Source: Burkholderiaceae bacterium
GTDB taxonomy: Bacteria; Pseudomonadota; Gammaproteobacteria; Burkholderiales; Burkholderiaceae_F
NCBI GenBank assembly: GCA_013696665.1
Contig: JACCYC010000075.1
Coordinates: 1-23,475 of the forward strand
Direction: 5' to 3'
DNA: 23,475 bases
Positions within the stretch are counted from its first letter, which is position 1; every line of letters begins with the position of its first letter. The notes below the pieces were generated by a model, which was not told the origin of the DNA, did not search any database, and was given only the letters and a program-made list of their open reading frames with translations. This document shows positions 7,327-15,338 of the stretch, one piece after another. A program made the translations under genes and the position numbers.

Positions 7327-7797
7327 TTACTTGCCGCCGGCGTAGCCCGCCTGCCGCCAGGCTTCGAAAATCACAATTGCGACCGCGTTCGACAGGTTAA
7401 GGCTGCGATTGCCCGGGCGCATTGGCAGCCGAATGCGGTGCGACTCGGCGAAGTGCGTACGAATCCGATCCGGCAAGCCGCTCGTTTCGTTGCCGAACAC
7501 AAACCAATCGCCAGGCTCGAACGTCACCTCGTCCAAAGTTCGCGTGCCGCGCGTGGTCAATGCGAATGTGCGGTCTATAGCTGGAGCTTCGGTGGCAAGC
7601 AGGGCGTCGAAGCTCGCATGCAGCTTGAGCGCTGTGAACTCGTGATAGTCGAGGCCGGCTCGTCGCAACTGTTTGTCGTCGAGCTTGAAACCAAGCGGCG
7701 CAACCAGATGCAGATTGGCGCCAGTATTGGCCGCGAGCCGAATCACATTACCGGTGTTAGGCGGAATCTCCGGTTCGACAAGGACGATGTTGAACAC
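7327..7797 (-). CDS. trmL: tRNA (cytidine(34)-2'-O)-methyltransferase TrmL
   Basis: SPOUT-class enzyme that 2'-O-methylates the wobble nucleotide of certain tRNALeu species in E. coli. The 156-aa product has EPEIPPNTGNVIRL at 8-21, the knot motifs FVFGNETSGLP (about 99-109), and RLPMRPGNRSLNLSNAVAI (about 123-141). This is a minimal SPOUT domain of normal length. The start is GTG at 7797 with GAGGG just upstream. It lies 6 bp downstream of the comF stop codon, so comF and trmL are probably cotranscribed. Function is assigned from family membership. Confidence 0.94.
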   Translation of the reverse strand: MFNIVLVEPEIPPNTGNVIRLAANTGANLHLVAPLGFKLDDKQLRRAGLDYHEFTALKLHASFDALLATEAPAIDRTFALTTRGTRTLDEVTFEPGDWFVFGNETSGLPDRIRTHFAESHRIRLPMRPGNRSLNLSNAVAIVIFEAWRQAGYAGGK

Positions 7798-7803
7798 TGG
7801 CCC

Positions 7804-8520
7804 TCACTCAGGGGTACGCGCGACGATGAGGTTGTGTACACGGGCTGCGCCGGCTTGCTTCAACACGCGCGCGATTTCGTTCAGCGTGCTACCGGTGGTC
7901 ATCACATCGTCGACGACGAAAACCGACTGATGCTCCAGCGTGCCCTGCACCGCAAAGGCGCCACGTACATTGCGACGGCGCTCGTCAATGCTCAGCGACT
8001 GCTGAGGCGTCGTATTGCGCAGTCGCAGCAGCCGATCATTGGCGAGATGTCCGCCGCTGGCAGCCGCCAGTGCCTTCGCAATATGGTGCGACTGGTTAAA
8101 GCCGCGTTCACGCACGCGCTCGAAGGCGAGTGGAACAGGAATGATCTGGTTGGGTACCTGTAACTCAGGGCCTGCGCGTTCCGCAAGCAGGCGTCCAAAG
8201 AAATGTGCGAGGTCCAGTCGCGCGGTGAATTTCATTGCGATCACCATTCCGTCGACCGGCGAAACGTAATCTGCCAGCGTTGACGTGGCATCGAAATGCG
8301 GCAATTGAGCAAGACAGCGCCCACAGAGACCGACCGCACTCTGCGCCGCCCCTGAAATCGAGATTGCACAGCGCGGGCATCGACTCAGCACCGGGAAGAA
8401 ATCAGCCTCGCACGGCGCGCACACCGCGGCCGCCGTCCTGCCCAGCCCGATTTGGCACACAACGCAGTGCGCAGGCAACAGGTGGTGGGCCAAGGCCCGC
8501 AGCATTAAATGATCGCGCAT
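7804..8520 (-). CDS. comF: ComF family protein (phosphoribosyltransferase-like)
   Basis: Protein of 238 aa related to ComF/GntX. It has an N-terminal zinc-finger-like region with four CxxC pairs (C19/C22, C34/C37, C48/C51, C66/C69) and a C-terminal type I phosphoribosyltransferase fold with the PRPP-type motif VFVVDDVMTTGSTLNE near residues 200-215. ERVRERGFNQSHHIAKALA is also typical. Family members act in DNA uptake during natural transformation or in using DNA as a nutrient, but the biochemical role is unsettled. The frame is open upstream to 8775, overlapping the divergent methyltransferase. I chose the ATG at 8520 because the conserved region begins there and it leaves room for a promoter. 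It is followed 6 bp later by trmL. Confidence 0.88.
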   Translation of the reverse strand: MRDHLMLRALAHHLLPAHCVVCQIGLGRTAAAVCAPCEADFFPVLSRCPRCAISISGAAQSAVGLCGRCLAQLPHFDATSTLADYVSPVDGMVIAMKFTARLDLAHFFGRLLAERAGPELQVPNQIIPVPLAFERVRERGFNQSHHIAKALAAASGGHLANDRLLRLRNTTPQQSLSIDERRRNVRGAFAVQGTLEHQSVFVVDDVMTTGSTLNEIARVLKQAGAARVHNLIVARTPE

Positions 8521-8581
8521 ACGGCGCCGCGTACGGATGATTGAGCATAGCTGCATATACTCGTTGCATTTAGGCCTCGCC

Positions 8582-9526
8582 ATGCCGCTGGGACCTGGAT
8601 CTTCCGAATTGACTCCGACCATGCTGGCGCCGCCGCGAATTCCGGCGCGCGTGACCACGGTGCGTCGCCAATTCGATGCTCGGGCCGCGCGCTTTGCAGA
8701 AAGCTCTGCATTGATACGTGAGATCGCGCACCGGCTTCTCGAGAGGCTGCAGTACATGCGCGTTGCACCCGGCATTGTTGTCGACGTCGGTTGTGGTCTG
8801 GGCGAGTCGCGCGCGCCGATTCGAACGCGTTACCCAAGCGCCGACTGGTTGGGCGTGGACGTATCGGAACGGATGTTGCGGGCTGGCCAGGCGCAAGGGG
8901 TTGTGCAGCGGTATCGAAACTGGATGCGCCGATCCAAGACGCTCAGAGTGGCTGGCGATGCGGGTGCATTGCCAATTGCCAGCGACACCGTCGATCTCTT
9001 GTATTCCAACCTGATGCTGCATTGGCACCCCGTGCCGCATACCGTTTTCCCCGAGTGGAAGCGCGTGCTTAAGATCGACGGGTTGCTGCTATTCAGCTGT
9101 TTCGGCCCTGACACGCTCAAGGAACTCCGCGCTGCTGCCCGCTCGTTGCCCGGCGCGCGCCCGATGCCCTTTGTCGATATGCACGATTTCGGCGACATGA
9201 TGGTCGCGGCGGGTTTGGCTACACCGGTGATGGACTCCGAGCTGATTACGCTGACGTACGCCTCGCCGCTCCAAATGCTGCGAGAGGTGCGTGCGCTTGG
9301 CGGAAACCCGCGCGACGATCGCTCGCCGGCCCTTCCTTCGAGCCGGCAGGTGCGCGATCTGCTAGCTGCGCTCGACGCGCAACGAGGAGACGACGGCCGA
9401 ATTCGGCTAACCTTCGAAGTCGCCTACGGACATGCCTGGAAGCCAACGCCGAAGGCAGGTGGAGCGGTTGCCATCACCGTCGAATCGCTGCGAGCGCAAT
9501 TAAGCAAGCGCAAGTCGAGCGCGTGA
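8582..9526 (+). CDS. bioC: BioC-like SAM-dependent methyltransferase
   Basis: Class I methyltransferase of about 314 aa. Motif I (IVVDVGCGLGES) lies at residues 65-76, preceded by the BioC-type VRRQFDARAARFAESSALIREIAHRLLERL. Then come LMLHWHPVPHTVFPEWKRVLKIDG and the signature FSCFGPDTLKELR, which is shared by BioC and NDUFAF5-like proteins. BioC methylates malonyl-ACP to start pimelate synthesis for biotin. No other biotin gene is in this window, so the exact substrate remains an inference. Possible starts are 8537, 8582 and 8621. The first leaves only 16 bp to divergent comF, so 8582 is preferred. Its ribosome binding site is weak. Confidence 0.8.
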   Translation: MPLGPGSSELTPTMLAPPRIPARVTTVRRQFDARAARFAESSALIREIAHRLLERLQYMRVAPGIVVDVGCGLGESRAPIRTRYPSADWLGVDVSERMLRAGQAQGVVQRYRNWMRRSKTLRVAGDAGALPIASDTVDLLYSNLMLHWHPVPHTVFPEWKRVLKIDGLLLFSCFGPDTLKELRAAARSLPGARPMPFVDMHDFGDMMVAAGLATPVMDSELITLTYASPLQMLREVRALGGNPRDDRSPALPSSRQVRDLLAALDAQRGDDGRIRLTFEVAYGHAWKPTPKAGGAVAITVESLRAQLSKRKSSA

Positions 9527-9562
9527 GCTCGACAATCAAATCTACTAACCACAGGAGCATCA

Positions 9563-10063
9563 ATGTCCATCATTTCCTTTTTTAAAGACGCGGGCGAGAA
9601 GTTGTTTGGTCAAAAGGCGCAGGCTGCAACACCTGCAGCCGGGGCAACTGAATCTGACCCGGCCGCTATCGCCGCCGCTAATCGCGAGGCGGCCACGGCG
9701 ATCGAAAAGTACATTGCCTCGCTGGGCCTTACGGCGACGGGCCTGACCGTTACTTACGACGGTGCGCGTGCGACCGCAACGGTTTTCGGCATTGCCAAAG
9801 ATCAGGCAACGAAGGAAAAAATCATTCTGGCCGCTGGCAACATCCATAGCATCGCAGCGGTCGACGACAAAATGACAGTAGATCAGTCGCAGCCCGAGTC
9901 GCAGTTCTACACGATCGTCAAAGGCGATACGCTGTCGAAGGTAGCGAAGCAGTTTTACGGCGACGCCAATCAGTACCAGAAAATCTTCGAGGCGAACAAG
10001 CCCATGTTGACCCACCCCGACAAGATCTATCCGGGTCAGAATCTGCGCATCCCGCCAAAGTAA
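9563..10063 (+). CDS. kbp: BON and LysM domain protein, Kbp (YgaU)-like
   Basis: Small protein of 166 aa with FFKDAGEKLFG at the N-terminus, a BON domain (about 38-107) and a LysM domain (about 115-164: FYTIVKGDTLSKVAKQFYGD, then IFEANKPM and HPDKIYPGQNLRIP). It matches E. coli Kbp along its whole length, a cytoplasmic potassium-binding protein. No signal peptide is visible, which agrees with that location despite the LysM domain often being linked to peptidoglycan. The spacer between the start and the BON domain is Ala-rich and longer than in E. coli. The ATG at 9563 has AGGAG upstream. A strong hairpin follows the stop codon. Confidence 0.92.
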   Translation: MSIISFFKDAGEKLFGQKAQAATPAAGATESDPAAIAAANREAATAIEKYIASLGLTATGLTVTYDGARATATVFGIAKDQATKEKIILAAGNIHSIAAVDDKMTVDQSQPESQFYTIVKGDTLSKVAKQFYGDANQYQKIFEANKPMLTHPDKIYPGQNLRIPPK

Positions 10064-10070
10064 CCTCCGA

Positions 10071-10096
10071 CGCGGTCGCCGCGCTCGGCGATCGCG
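10071..10096 (+). other. Strong stem-loop after kbp, without a T-run
   Basis: CGCGGTCGCCG and CGGCGATCGCG pair over 11 positions with one G-U pair and a four-base loop (CGCT). It begins eight bases after the kbp stop codon. No run of T follows, so this is not a classical intrinsic terminator. It may stabilise the kbp message end or assist Rho-dependent ending. Confidence 0.45.
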
Positions 10097-10121
10097 GAAG
10101 CAAATACGATATTCCAGTCCG

Positions 10122-10127
10122 TATAAT
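10122..10127 (+). promoter_or_regulatory. Consensus -10 box (TATAAT) just before the DUF2244/cox genes
   Basis: A perfect TATAAT ends eight bases before the ATG at 10136. Transcription from it would start at or within two bases of the start codon, giving a leaderless or almost leaderless message. There is no recognisable -35 hexamer at 16-18 bases upstream, and no Shine-Dalgarno sequence before the ATG. Confidence 0.4.
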
Positions 10128-10135
10128 CCGCGCCC

Positions 10136-10636
10136 ATGTCAGACATCGGGTCCGAAGCCAGCCAGTGGGTCATCAAGCGAAATTGCTCAGCGAGCCCGCA
10201 GCAACTGGCAATTTGTTTTGGCTCGCTGGTTGCGGTGTCGTTTGTTTTCGGTGTGGGGTTCGCAGCGTTCGGGTTGTGGATGATCCTTCCGTTTGTCGGC
10301 CTTGAACTGATCGCTGTGGGCATCGCATTCCTTTGTTACGGTCGGCATGCAGCCGACGTTGAGCGGATCGCGGTGGCACCCGGTTCGGTTTTGGTGGAAC
10401 GCGTCGAGGGCTTGTCGCATCAACGTTGGCAATTCGATCCGCGCGAGTCGCACGTGCACGTTGAGACCGTGGGCCGCCAGTCAGGAAAGCGCGTCCGCAT
10501 CTATCTGCTAGCGCCGGGAGTCAAGCTGGAGTTTGGGCGAAATTTGCTTGACAGAGCGCGGGCTCAGCTTGCGAAGGAGCTCGATCGCTCATTGATGTGT
10601 GCTCGCATGGCGGCGCTTGAACACGGATGTATTTAA
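10136..10636 (+). CDS. DUF2244 family membrane protein
   Basis: Protein of 166 aa, recognised as DUF2244 from its layout. A short N-terminal strand with W and R (QWVIKRNCSASPQQL) is followed by two membrane helices at about 26-46 and 49-68 with a short turn. A soluble domain then has FLCYGRHAADVERI, VLVERVEG, FDPRESHVHVE and KLEFGRNLLDRAR. Biochemical function is unknown. It lies 25 bp upstream of coxB, and DUF2244 genes frequently precede coxB in proteobacteria, so a role around cytochrome oxidase is likely but unproven. It is probably the first gene of the cox transcript. Confidence 0.8.
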   Translation: MSDIGSEASQWVIKRNCSASPQQLAICFGSLVAVSFVFGVGFAAFGLWMILPFVGLELIAVGIAFLCYGRHAADVERIAVAPGSVLVERVEGLSHQRWQFDPRESHVHVETVGRQSGKRVRIYLLAPGVKLEFGRNLLDRARAQLAKELDRSLMCARMAALEHGCI

Positions 10637-10661
10637 CAAGGGCGAAGGCAACGAAGCCGGA

Positions 10662-11795
10662 ATGAACAGAAGCTGGTTACCGTTAAAGAGGTTGCAGCGG
10701 ATAGCGTTTGGGTTGCTCACGCTGGCCGCAACGAACGCCGGCGCCGCGATCACGAGCCGATATAACTTACCGCCGCCAGGAAGCGCGCTGGCTCAAGAGA
10801 TGTATGAGCTGCATGACTTCATGCTGATCATCTGTGGCGCAATCTTTGTTCTTGTCTTTGGCGTGATGTTTTACTCCATTTGGAAGCACCGTCGGTCGAA
10901 GGGCGCGGTCGCGGCCAATTGGCACGAGAACACGACCGTCGAGATCGTCTGGACGGTCATCCCGTTCATCATCATCATCTTGATGGCTCTACCTGCGACG
11001 CGCACCATTGTTGCAATGAAAGACACGGGCAACGCCGATGTGACCGTCAAGGCCACGGGCTACCAGTGGCAATGGGGTTACGACTACATCCGCGGCGAGG
11101 GTGAGGGTATTGGGTTTCTGTCGCAGTTGGCAACTCCACGTTCGCAGATCGAAGGCGACGAGGCCAAGACGCCGAACTATCTGAGCGAGGTCACCCACCC
11201 GCTGGTGGTTCCGGTGAACCAAAAAATTCGCATTATCACTACGGCGAACGATGTGATTCATTCATGGGGCGTGCCGGCTCTTGGGGTCAAGCAGGACGCG
11301 ATCCCTGGCTTTACTCGCGACGCCTGGTTTCGCGGCGATCAAATCGGCACGTTCTACGGCCGCTGCTATGAACTTTGCGGCAAGGATCACGCGTTCATGC
11401 CCATTGCGGTTCAGGTGGTTTCGGCAGAGGACTATACGAAGTGGGTGGCTAGCCGTAGGGAGGCGATGGCAGCGCTGGCTGACGACCCCGCGAAGGCTTG
11501 GACGCAAACAGAACTCGTTGCTCGCGGTGAGAAGGTTTACGCGGCGAACTGCCAAGCATGTCATCAACCGACCGGCCTGGGCGCACCGCCTGCGTTCCCC
11601 GCGGTAGCCGGGAGCAAGGTGGTCGCCAACACGCCGGAATTGGTGCAGATATTGTTGAACGGGCGCAATGCGATGCCGTCGTGGAAAGGTTTATCCGACG
11701 TAGAACTTGGCGCTGTCGCGACACACGTCAAATCATCGTTCGGTAACAAGGGCGGCATCGTCCAACCCGCTGACTTTCGTGCCGCGCGCAAGTGA
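10662..11795 (+). CDS. coxB: Cytochrome c oxidase subunit II with fused cytochrome c domain
   Basis: Receives electrons from cytochrome c at the CuA centre and passes them to subunit I. The 377-aa precursor has a signal peptide ending near AGA (about 28), two membrane helices (about 53-74 and 94-112), and a periplasmic cupredoxin domain. CuA ligands are all visible: H200, C235, E237, C239, H243, M246 (CYELCGKDHAFM). After it comes a cytochrome c domain with heme motif CQACH (C297, C300, H301) and a likely Met ligand at M338 (NAMPSWKG). GYQWQWGY is the aromatic electron-entry patch. The ATG at 10662 is chosen because the signal peptide starts there; an upstream TTG-type extension into DUF2244 is unnecessary. 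coxA follows after 23 bp. Confidence 0.97.
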   Translation: MNRSWLPLKRLQRIAFGLLTLAATNAGAAITSRYNLPPPGSALAQEMYELHDFMLIICGAIFVLVFGVMFYSIWKHRRSKGAVAANWHENTTVEIVWTVIPFIIIILMALPATRTIVAMKDTGNADVTVKATGYQWQWGYDYIRGEGEGIGFLSQLATPRSQIEGDEAKTPNYLSEVTHPLVVPVNQKIRIITTANDVIHSWGVPALGVKQDAIPGFTRDAWFRGDQIGTFYGRCYELCGKDHAFMPIAVQVVSAEDYTKWVASRREAMAALADDPAKAWTQTELVARGEKVYAANCQACHQPTGLGAPPAFPAVAGSKVVANTPELVQILLNGRNAMPSWKGLSDVELGAVATHVKSSFGNKGGIVQPADFRAARK

Positions 11796-11818
11796 CATCG
11801 TAGAAGGTTAGGAATTCA

Positions 11819-13471
11819 ATGAGCGCCGTAACCCCCGTACCTGCTGGCGTGAGCGAACATGCCATAAATCCTCCGCTGGTGCCTGGCCAAGCGCATGGCA
11901 GCGGTGATCACGCAGACCACGCGCACGAGCACGCCCCCTATGGGTGGCGTCGCTGGCTGTACGCGACCAACCACAAGGACATCGGCACGATGTATCTGTG
12001 GTTTTCTTTCACCATGTTTATCCTCGGCGGCACGTTGGCGCTCGGCGTTCGCCTGGAACTGTTTCAACCTGGGTTGCAGTTTTGGCGCCCTGAGTTCTTT
12101 AATCAGCTGACAACGATGCACGGCGTCATCATGGTCTTCGGCGCGATCATGCCGGCGTTCGTTGGTTTTGCGAACTGGCAAGTCCCGCTGATGATCGGCG
12201 CGCCCGACATGGCATTTGCCCGCATGAACAACTTCAGTTTCTGGTTGTTACCGCCCGCCGCGTTGTTACTCGTCGTATCGTTCTTCGTTCCGGGCGGCGC
12301 AACGGCGGCCGGCTGGACGCTCTACGCGCCGCTGACTGTGCAGATGGGCCCGGGCATGGATCTCGCGATCTTCGCTCTGCACATCATGGGCGCGAGTTCG
12401 ATCATGGGGTCGATCAATATCATCACGACGATTCTCAACATGCGCGCGCCGGGCATGACGCTGATGAAGATGCCGATGTTCGTCTGGACCTGGCTGATTA
12501 CGGCATATCTGTTGATTGCGGTGATGCCGGTACTCGCCGGCGCAATCACGATGACGTTGACCGACCGCCACTTTGGGACCAGCTTCTTTAATGCTGCCGG
12601 CGGCGGGGACCCAGTGATGTATCAGCATATTTTCTGGTTTTTCGGGCATCCCGAGGTTTACATCATGATTTTGCCCGGCTTTGGCATCGTTTCGCAGGTG
12701 ATCCCCGTGTTCGCGCGCAAGCCTCTGTTTGGCTATGCATCGATGGTCTATGCGACCGCCTCCATTGCGATTTTGTCGTTCATGGTGTGGGCTCACCACA
12801 TGTTCACCACCGGCATGCCCGTGACGGGACAATTATTTTTTATGTACGCGACGATGCTGATCGCGGTGCCGACGGGGGTCAAGGTTTTCAACTGGATCGC
12901 CACAATGTATCGCGGCTCGATGACGTTCGAGACGCCCATGCTGTTCGCGATCGGCTTCATCTTTGTTTTCACGATGGGTGGCTTCACCGGACTGATCCTC
13001 GCAGTGGCTCCAATCGACATTCAAGTGCACGACACGTACTACGTCGTGGCCCACTTCCATTACGTGCTGGTGGCCGGTTCGCTTTTCTCGCTATTTGCCG
13101 GGGCGTACTACTGGTTGCCGAAGTGGACCGGCCACATGTATGACGAAAAACTCGGCAAGTGGCATTTTTGGCTGTCGATGATTTTTTTCAATGCCACATT
13201 TTTCCCGATGCATTTTCTAGGTCTGGCAGGTATGCCGCGGCGCTACTCGGACTATCCGATGCAGTTTGCCGACTTCAATGCGTTCGCGACCGTCACTGCG
13301 TTCGGCTTCGGCGTATCCCAGCTGCTCTTTCTTTATGTCATCGTCAAATGCATTCGCGGCGGTCCGAAGGCAAGTGAGGATCCGTGGCACAGCATTGACG
13401 GCGGTCTTGAGTGGACGTTGCCGTCGCCACCGCCGTTCCACACGTTTGAGACGCCGCCGGTCGTCAGGTAG
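11819..13471 (+). CDS. coxA: Cytochrome c oxidase subunit I (aa3 type, A1 family)
   Basis: Catalytic subunit that reduces oxygen to water and pumps protons. The 550-aa product has about 12 membrane helices. Cofactor ligands by comparison with Paracoccus are: heme a H101 and H414; heme a3 H412; CuB H277, H326 and H327; cross-linked Y281 in GHPEVY. Both proton pathways are intact: D130 in GAPDMAFARMNN (D channel) with E279, and K355 in PTGVKVF (K channel), placing it in the A1 class. Residues 26-39 are a His/Asp/Glu-rich stretch ahead of the first helix. The ATG at 11819 has AGGA six bases upstream. It is followed by a very short gene after three bases. Confidence 0.98.
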   Translation: MSAVTPVPAGVSEHAINPPLVPGQAHGSGDHADHAHEHAPYGWRRWLYATNHKDIGTMYLWFSFTMFILGGTLALGVRLELFQPGLQFWRPEFFNQLTTMHGVIMVFGAIMPAFVGFANWQVPLMIGAPDMAFARMNNFSFWLLPPAALLLVVSFFVPGGATAAGWTLYAPLTVQMGPGMDLAIFALHIMGASSIMGSINIITTILNMRAPGMTLMKMPMFVWTWLITAYLLIAVMPVLAGAITMTLTDRHFGTSFFNAAGGGDPVMYQHIFWFFGHPEVYIMILPGFGIVSQVIPVFARKPLFGYASMVYATASIAILSFMVWAHHMFTTGMPVTGQLFFMYATMLIAVPTGVKVFNWIATMYRGSMTFETPMLFAIGFIFVFTMGGFTGLILAVAPIDIQVHDTYYVVAHFHYVLVAGSLFSLFAGAYYWLPKWTGHMYDEKLGKWHFWLSMIFFNATFFPMHFLGLAGMPRRYSDYPMQFADFNAFATVTAFGFGVSQLLFLYVIVKCIRGGPKASEDPWHSIDGGLEWTLPSPPPFHTFETPPVVR

Positions 13472-13474
13472 CCG

Positions 13475-13579
13475 ATGATTGGGCGCAATCGCAATCTGAG
13501 CACCGCGTTGATCCTCGCATCGATCGCGCTGGTGTTCTTCCTCGGCGTCGTAGCAAAGTACTGGCGCGCTGGGGGCTGA
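13475..13579 (+). CDS. Cytochrome oxidase small assembly protein (34 aa)
   Basis: A 34-residue frame starts at ATG 13475, three bases after the coxA stop, and ends one base before the ctaG ATG. The product MIGRNRNLSTALILA continues into one hydrophobic helix (about 10-26, containing ALVFFLGVVAKYW). This looks like the small single-helix protein found between coxA and ctaG in betaproteobacteria, which annotation pipelines call a cytochrome oxidase small assembly protein. The tight packing, basic N-terminus and membrane helix support a real gene. No mechanism is known to me. The first residues face the cytoplasm by the positive-inside rule. Confidence 0.82.
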   Translation: MIGRNRNLSTALILASIALVFFLGVVAKYWRAGG

Positions 13580-13580
13580 G

Positions 13581-14150
13581 ATGCTGGGCATTGGCGCGAG
13601 GTTAAGTGCTACGCGTGCAGCCAATCGCACGATCCTGCGCAAGCTCCTGGTGGTGTCGGTGCTGATGTTTGGGTTCGGCTGGGCGCTAATTCCGCTTTAC
13701 CGCAAGATCTGCGAGGTCACAGGAATCAACGTGCTGACCGTTCGCAATAGCGACGCAGAGAGCTCGGCCAAAAACACTCAGGTTAATACTGCGCGCACGG
13801 TGGTTGTCGAATTTGACGCCAACGCTCAGGGCGCTTGGCGTTTGAGGCCCCATATAAATCATGTCGCGGTCCATCCCGGCGAACTGGTGCAGGTTCAATA
13901 TGACCTGGTCAACCTTGAGCCTCGTCCGATGGCAGGGCAGGCAATTCCCAGTTATGCGCCGATACGTGCTGCGCAATACCTGCAAAAGCTCGAATGCTTC
14001 TGCTTCCGGCAGCAGACACTCGCGGCGGGTGAGACGCGGCAGTTTCCGGTCGTCTTTTTCATTGATCCGAAGTTGCCCGAAGACGTGAAGACGATCACGC
14101 TGTCCTATACCTTCTTTGAAGTTGCCGGGGCCGTGGCCGCCGTGCAATGA
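13581..14150 (+). CDS. ctaG: Cytochrome c oxidase assembly protein CtaG/Cox11
   Basis: Copper chaperone that helps insert CuB into subunit I. The 189-aa product has one N-terminal membrane anchor (about 18-39) and a periplasmic immunoglobulin-like domain. The copper-binding CFCF motif (C139, C141) lies in KLECFCFRQQTL, and a further conserved cysteine is at C44 just after the anchor (YRKICEVTG). FFIDPKLPEDVKTITLSYTFFEV is the family C-terminal signature. It starts one base after the small assembly gene and its stop overlaps the DUF2970 start by ATGA, so the three genes are probably translated from one message. Confidence 0.96.
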   Translation: MLGIGARLSATRAANRTILRKLLVVSVLMFGFGWALIPLYRKICEVTGINVLTVRNSDAESSAKNTQVNTARTVVVEFDANAQGAWRLRPHINHVAVHPGELVQVQYDLVNLEPRPMAGQAIPSYAPIRAAQYLQKLECFCFRQQTLAAGETRQFPVVFFIDPKLPEDVKTITLSYTFFEVAGAVAAVQ

Positions 14151-14377
14151 CCGTTGCAATGAGTCCCGACTCCAAAAGCGACGCTTTAACTCGACGCGCC
14201 GGTTTAGCGGCAACGATGCGTGCCGTTCTTTGGTCATTTTTTGGTGTGCGTCGCAGATCTGATTACGAAAGGGACGCTGTTGCGCTGAATCCTGTGCATG
14301 TAATCATCACCGGCATCGCCGCGGCGGCGCTCTTCGTAGTGATTTTGCTAGTTATCGTTAATCTCGTCGTGCGTTGA
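14147..14377 (+). CDS. DUF2970 family membrane protein
   Basis: A 76-aa protein with the DUF2970 pattern AVLWSFFGVRRRSDYERDAVALNPVHVI followed by one membrane helix (about 52-74). The family is found almost only next to cytochrome oxidase genes in betaproteobacteria and some gammaproteobacteria, which suggests a helper role in oxidase assembly, but this is inference from position. The ATG at 14147 overlaps the ctaG stop (ATGA). A second in-frame ATG at 14159 would give a product four residues shorter. coxC follows after 23 bp. Confidence 0.85.
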   Translation: MTVAMSPDSKSDALTRRAGLAATMRAVLWSFFGVRRRSDYERDAVALNPVHVIITGIAAAALFVVILLVIVNLVVR

Positions 14378-14400
14378 TCGGCAAAGGAACCCTGAGGAAA

Positions 14401-15291
14401 ATGGCTCAATCGCACCCAACGACAGCAGCAGCACACGGCTCGCCGGCTCACGCGCCGCTCTACTTCATCCCGGGGCCATCGCAATGGCCGGCGGTCGGCG
14501 GCGTCGCGATGATCTTCACGATGTTTGGCGCCGCCATGGTGGTCAATCACAATTCGCTGGGATGGTTTTCGCTGGCGATTGGGTTGTGCACGCTGATCTA
14601 CATGCTGATCGGCTGGTTTTCGATCGTATCGCGCGAGTCTGAACAAGGTGACTACAACCGGAAGGTCGATGTCTCTTTCCGCTGGGGAATGAGCTGGTTC
14701 ATCTTTTCGGAAGTGATGTTTTTCGCTTCCTTTTTCGGCGCGCTTTTTTACGCACGCATCATCAGCGCGCCGCTGCTCGGCGATTTCGATCACAAGCTGC
14801 TGTGGCCGGATTTCCTCAATACCTGGCCGCACTCGGGCCCCGCAGGCACCGTCGATCCGTTCACCACGCTCGGACCGTTCTGGCTACCGACGATAAACAC
14901 CGCTTTGCTGCTGTCATCGGGCGTCACTTTGACAATCGCGCATCATGCCCTGCGCGCAAATCATCGCAGTCGCACCATCATGTGGCTCGCGATTACCGTC
15001 CTGCTTGGGTTGACGTTCCTTGGTGTGCAGATGTTCGAGTATGGCCATGCCTACCGCGATCTAAACCTGCGGCTGTCGTCCGGAATTTTTGGATCGACGT
15101 TCTTTATGTTGACGGGCTTTCACGGCTTTCACGTGTTTCTGGGCGCGCTGATGTTGTCAGTTGTACTGCTGCGCCTGATCAAGGGACATTTCAAGCCTGA
15201 TCAGCACTTCGCTTTTGAAGCCGCCGCCTGGTACTGGCACTTCGTCGATGTAGTCTGGGTCGGGCTTTATATCGTCGTCTATTGGCTTTAG
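14401..15291 (+). CDS. coxC: Cytochrome c oxidase subunit III
   Basis: Membrane subunit that stabilises the catalytic core and supports proton uptake by the D channel. The 296-aa product has about seven membrane helices, the first unit being GPSQWPAVGG and the following hydrophobic stretch. Family motifs are RWGMSWFIFSEVMFFASFFGALFYA (with E104), LSSGVTLTIAHHAL, LTGFHGFHVFLGAL and AAWYWHFVDVVWVGLY at the end. An in-frame TTG at 14374 lies upstream, but the ATG at 14401 follows GAGG and fits the family N-terminus. Its 3' end faces DUF2909 with 47 bp between and no convincing terminator. Confidence 0.97.
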   Translation: MAQSHPTTAAAHGSPAHAPLYFIPGPSQWPAVGGVAMIFTMFGAAMVVNHNSLGWFSLAIGLCTLIYMLIGWFSIVSRESEQGDYNRKVDVSFRWGMSWFIFSEVMFFASFFGALFYARIISAPLLGDFDHKLLWPDFLNTWPHSGPAGTVDPFTTLGPFWLPTINTALLLSSGVTLTIAHHALRANHRSRTIMWLAITVLLGLTFLGVQMFEYGHAYRDLNLRLSSGIFGSTFFMLTGFHGFHVFLGALMLSVVLLRLIKGHFKPDQHFAFEAAAWYWHFVDVVWVGLYIVVYWL

Positions 15292-15338
15292 GCTAGCTGC
15301 GCGGTGCAGCGGGCCGTCGGTACGCTGTTGACAGCGCT

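Noticed and set aside
7264..8163. 299-codon open frame on the plus strand
   Set aside because: It lies antisense to trmL and comF, both of which have clear family motifs. The product has no recognisable domain and looks like the product of GC-biased codons read in reverse.
8537..8581. Longer start for the BioC-like gene
   Set aside because: It would leave 16 bp to the divergent comF start, and the extra residues (MIEHSCIYSLHLGL) do not resemble the family.
11844..11940. His-rich N-terminus of CoxA as an unusual metal-binding insert
   Set aside because: A short His/Asp-rich head before the first helix is, to my knowledge, common in related betaproteobacterial subunit I proteins, so it is not reported as novel.
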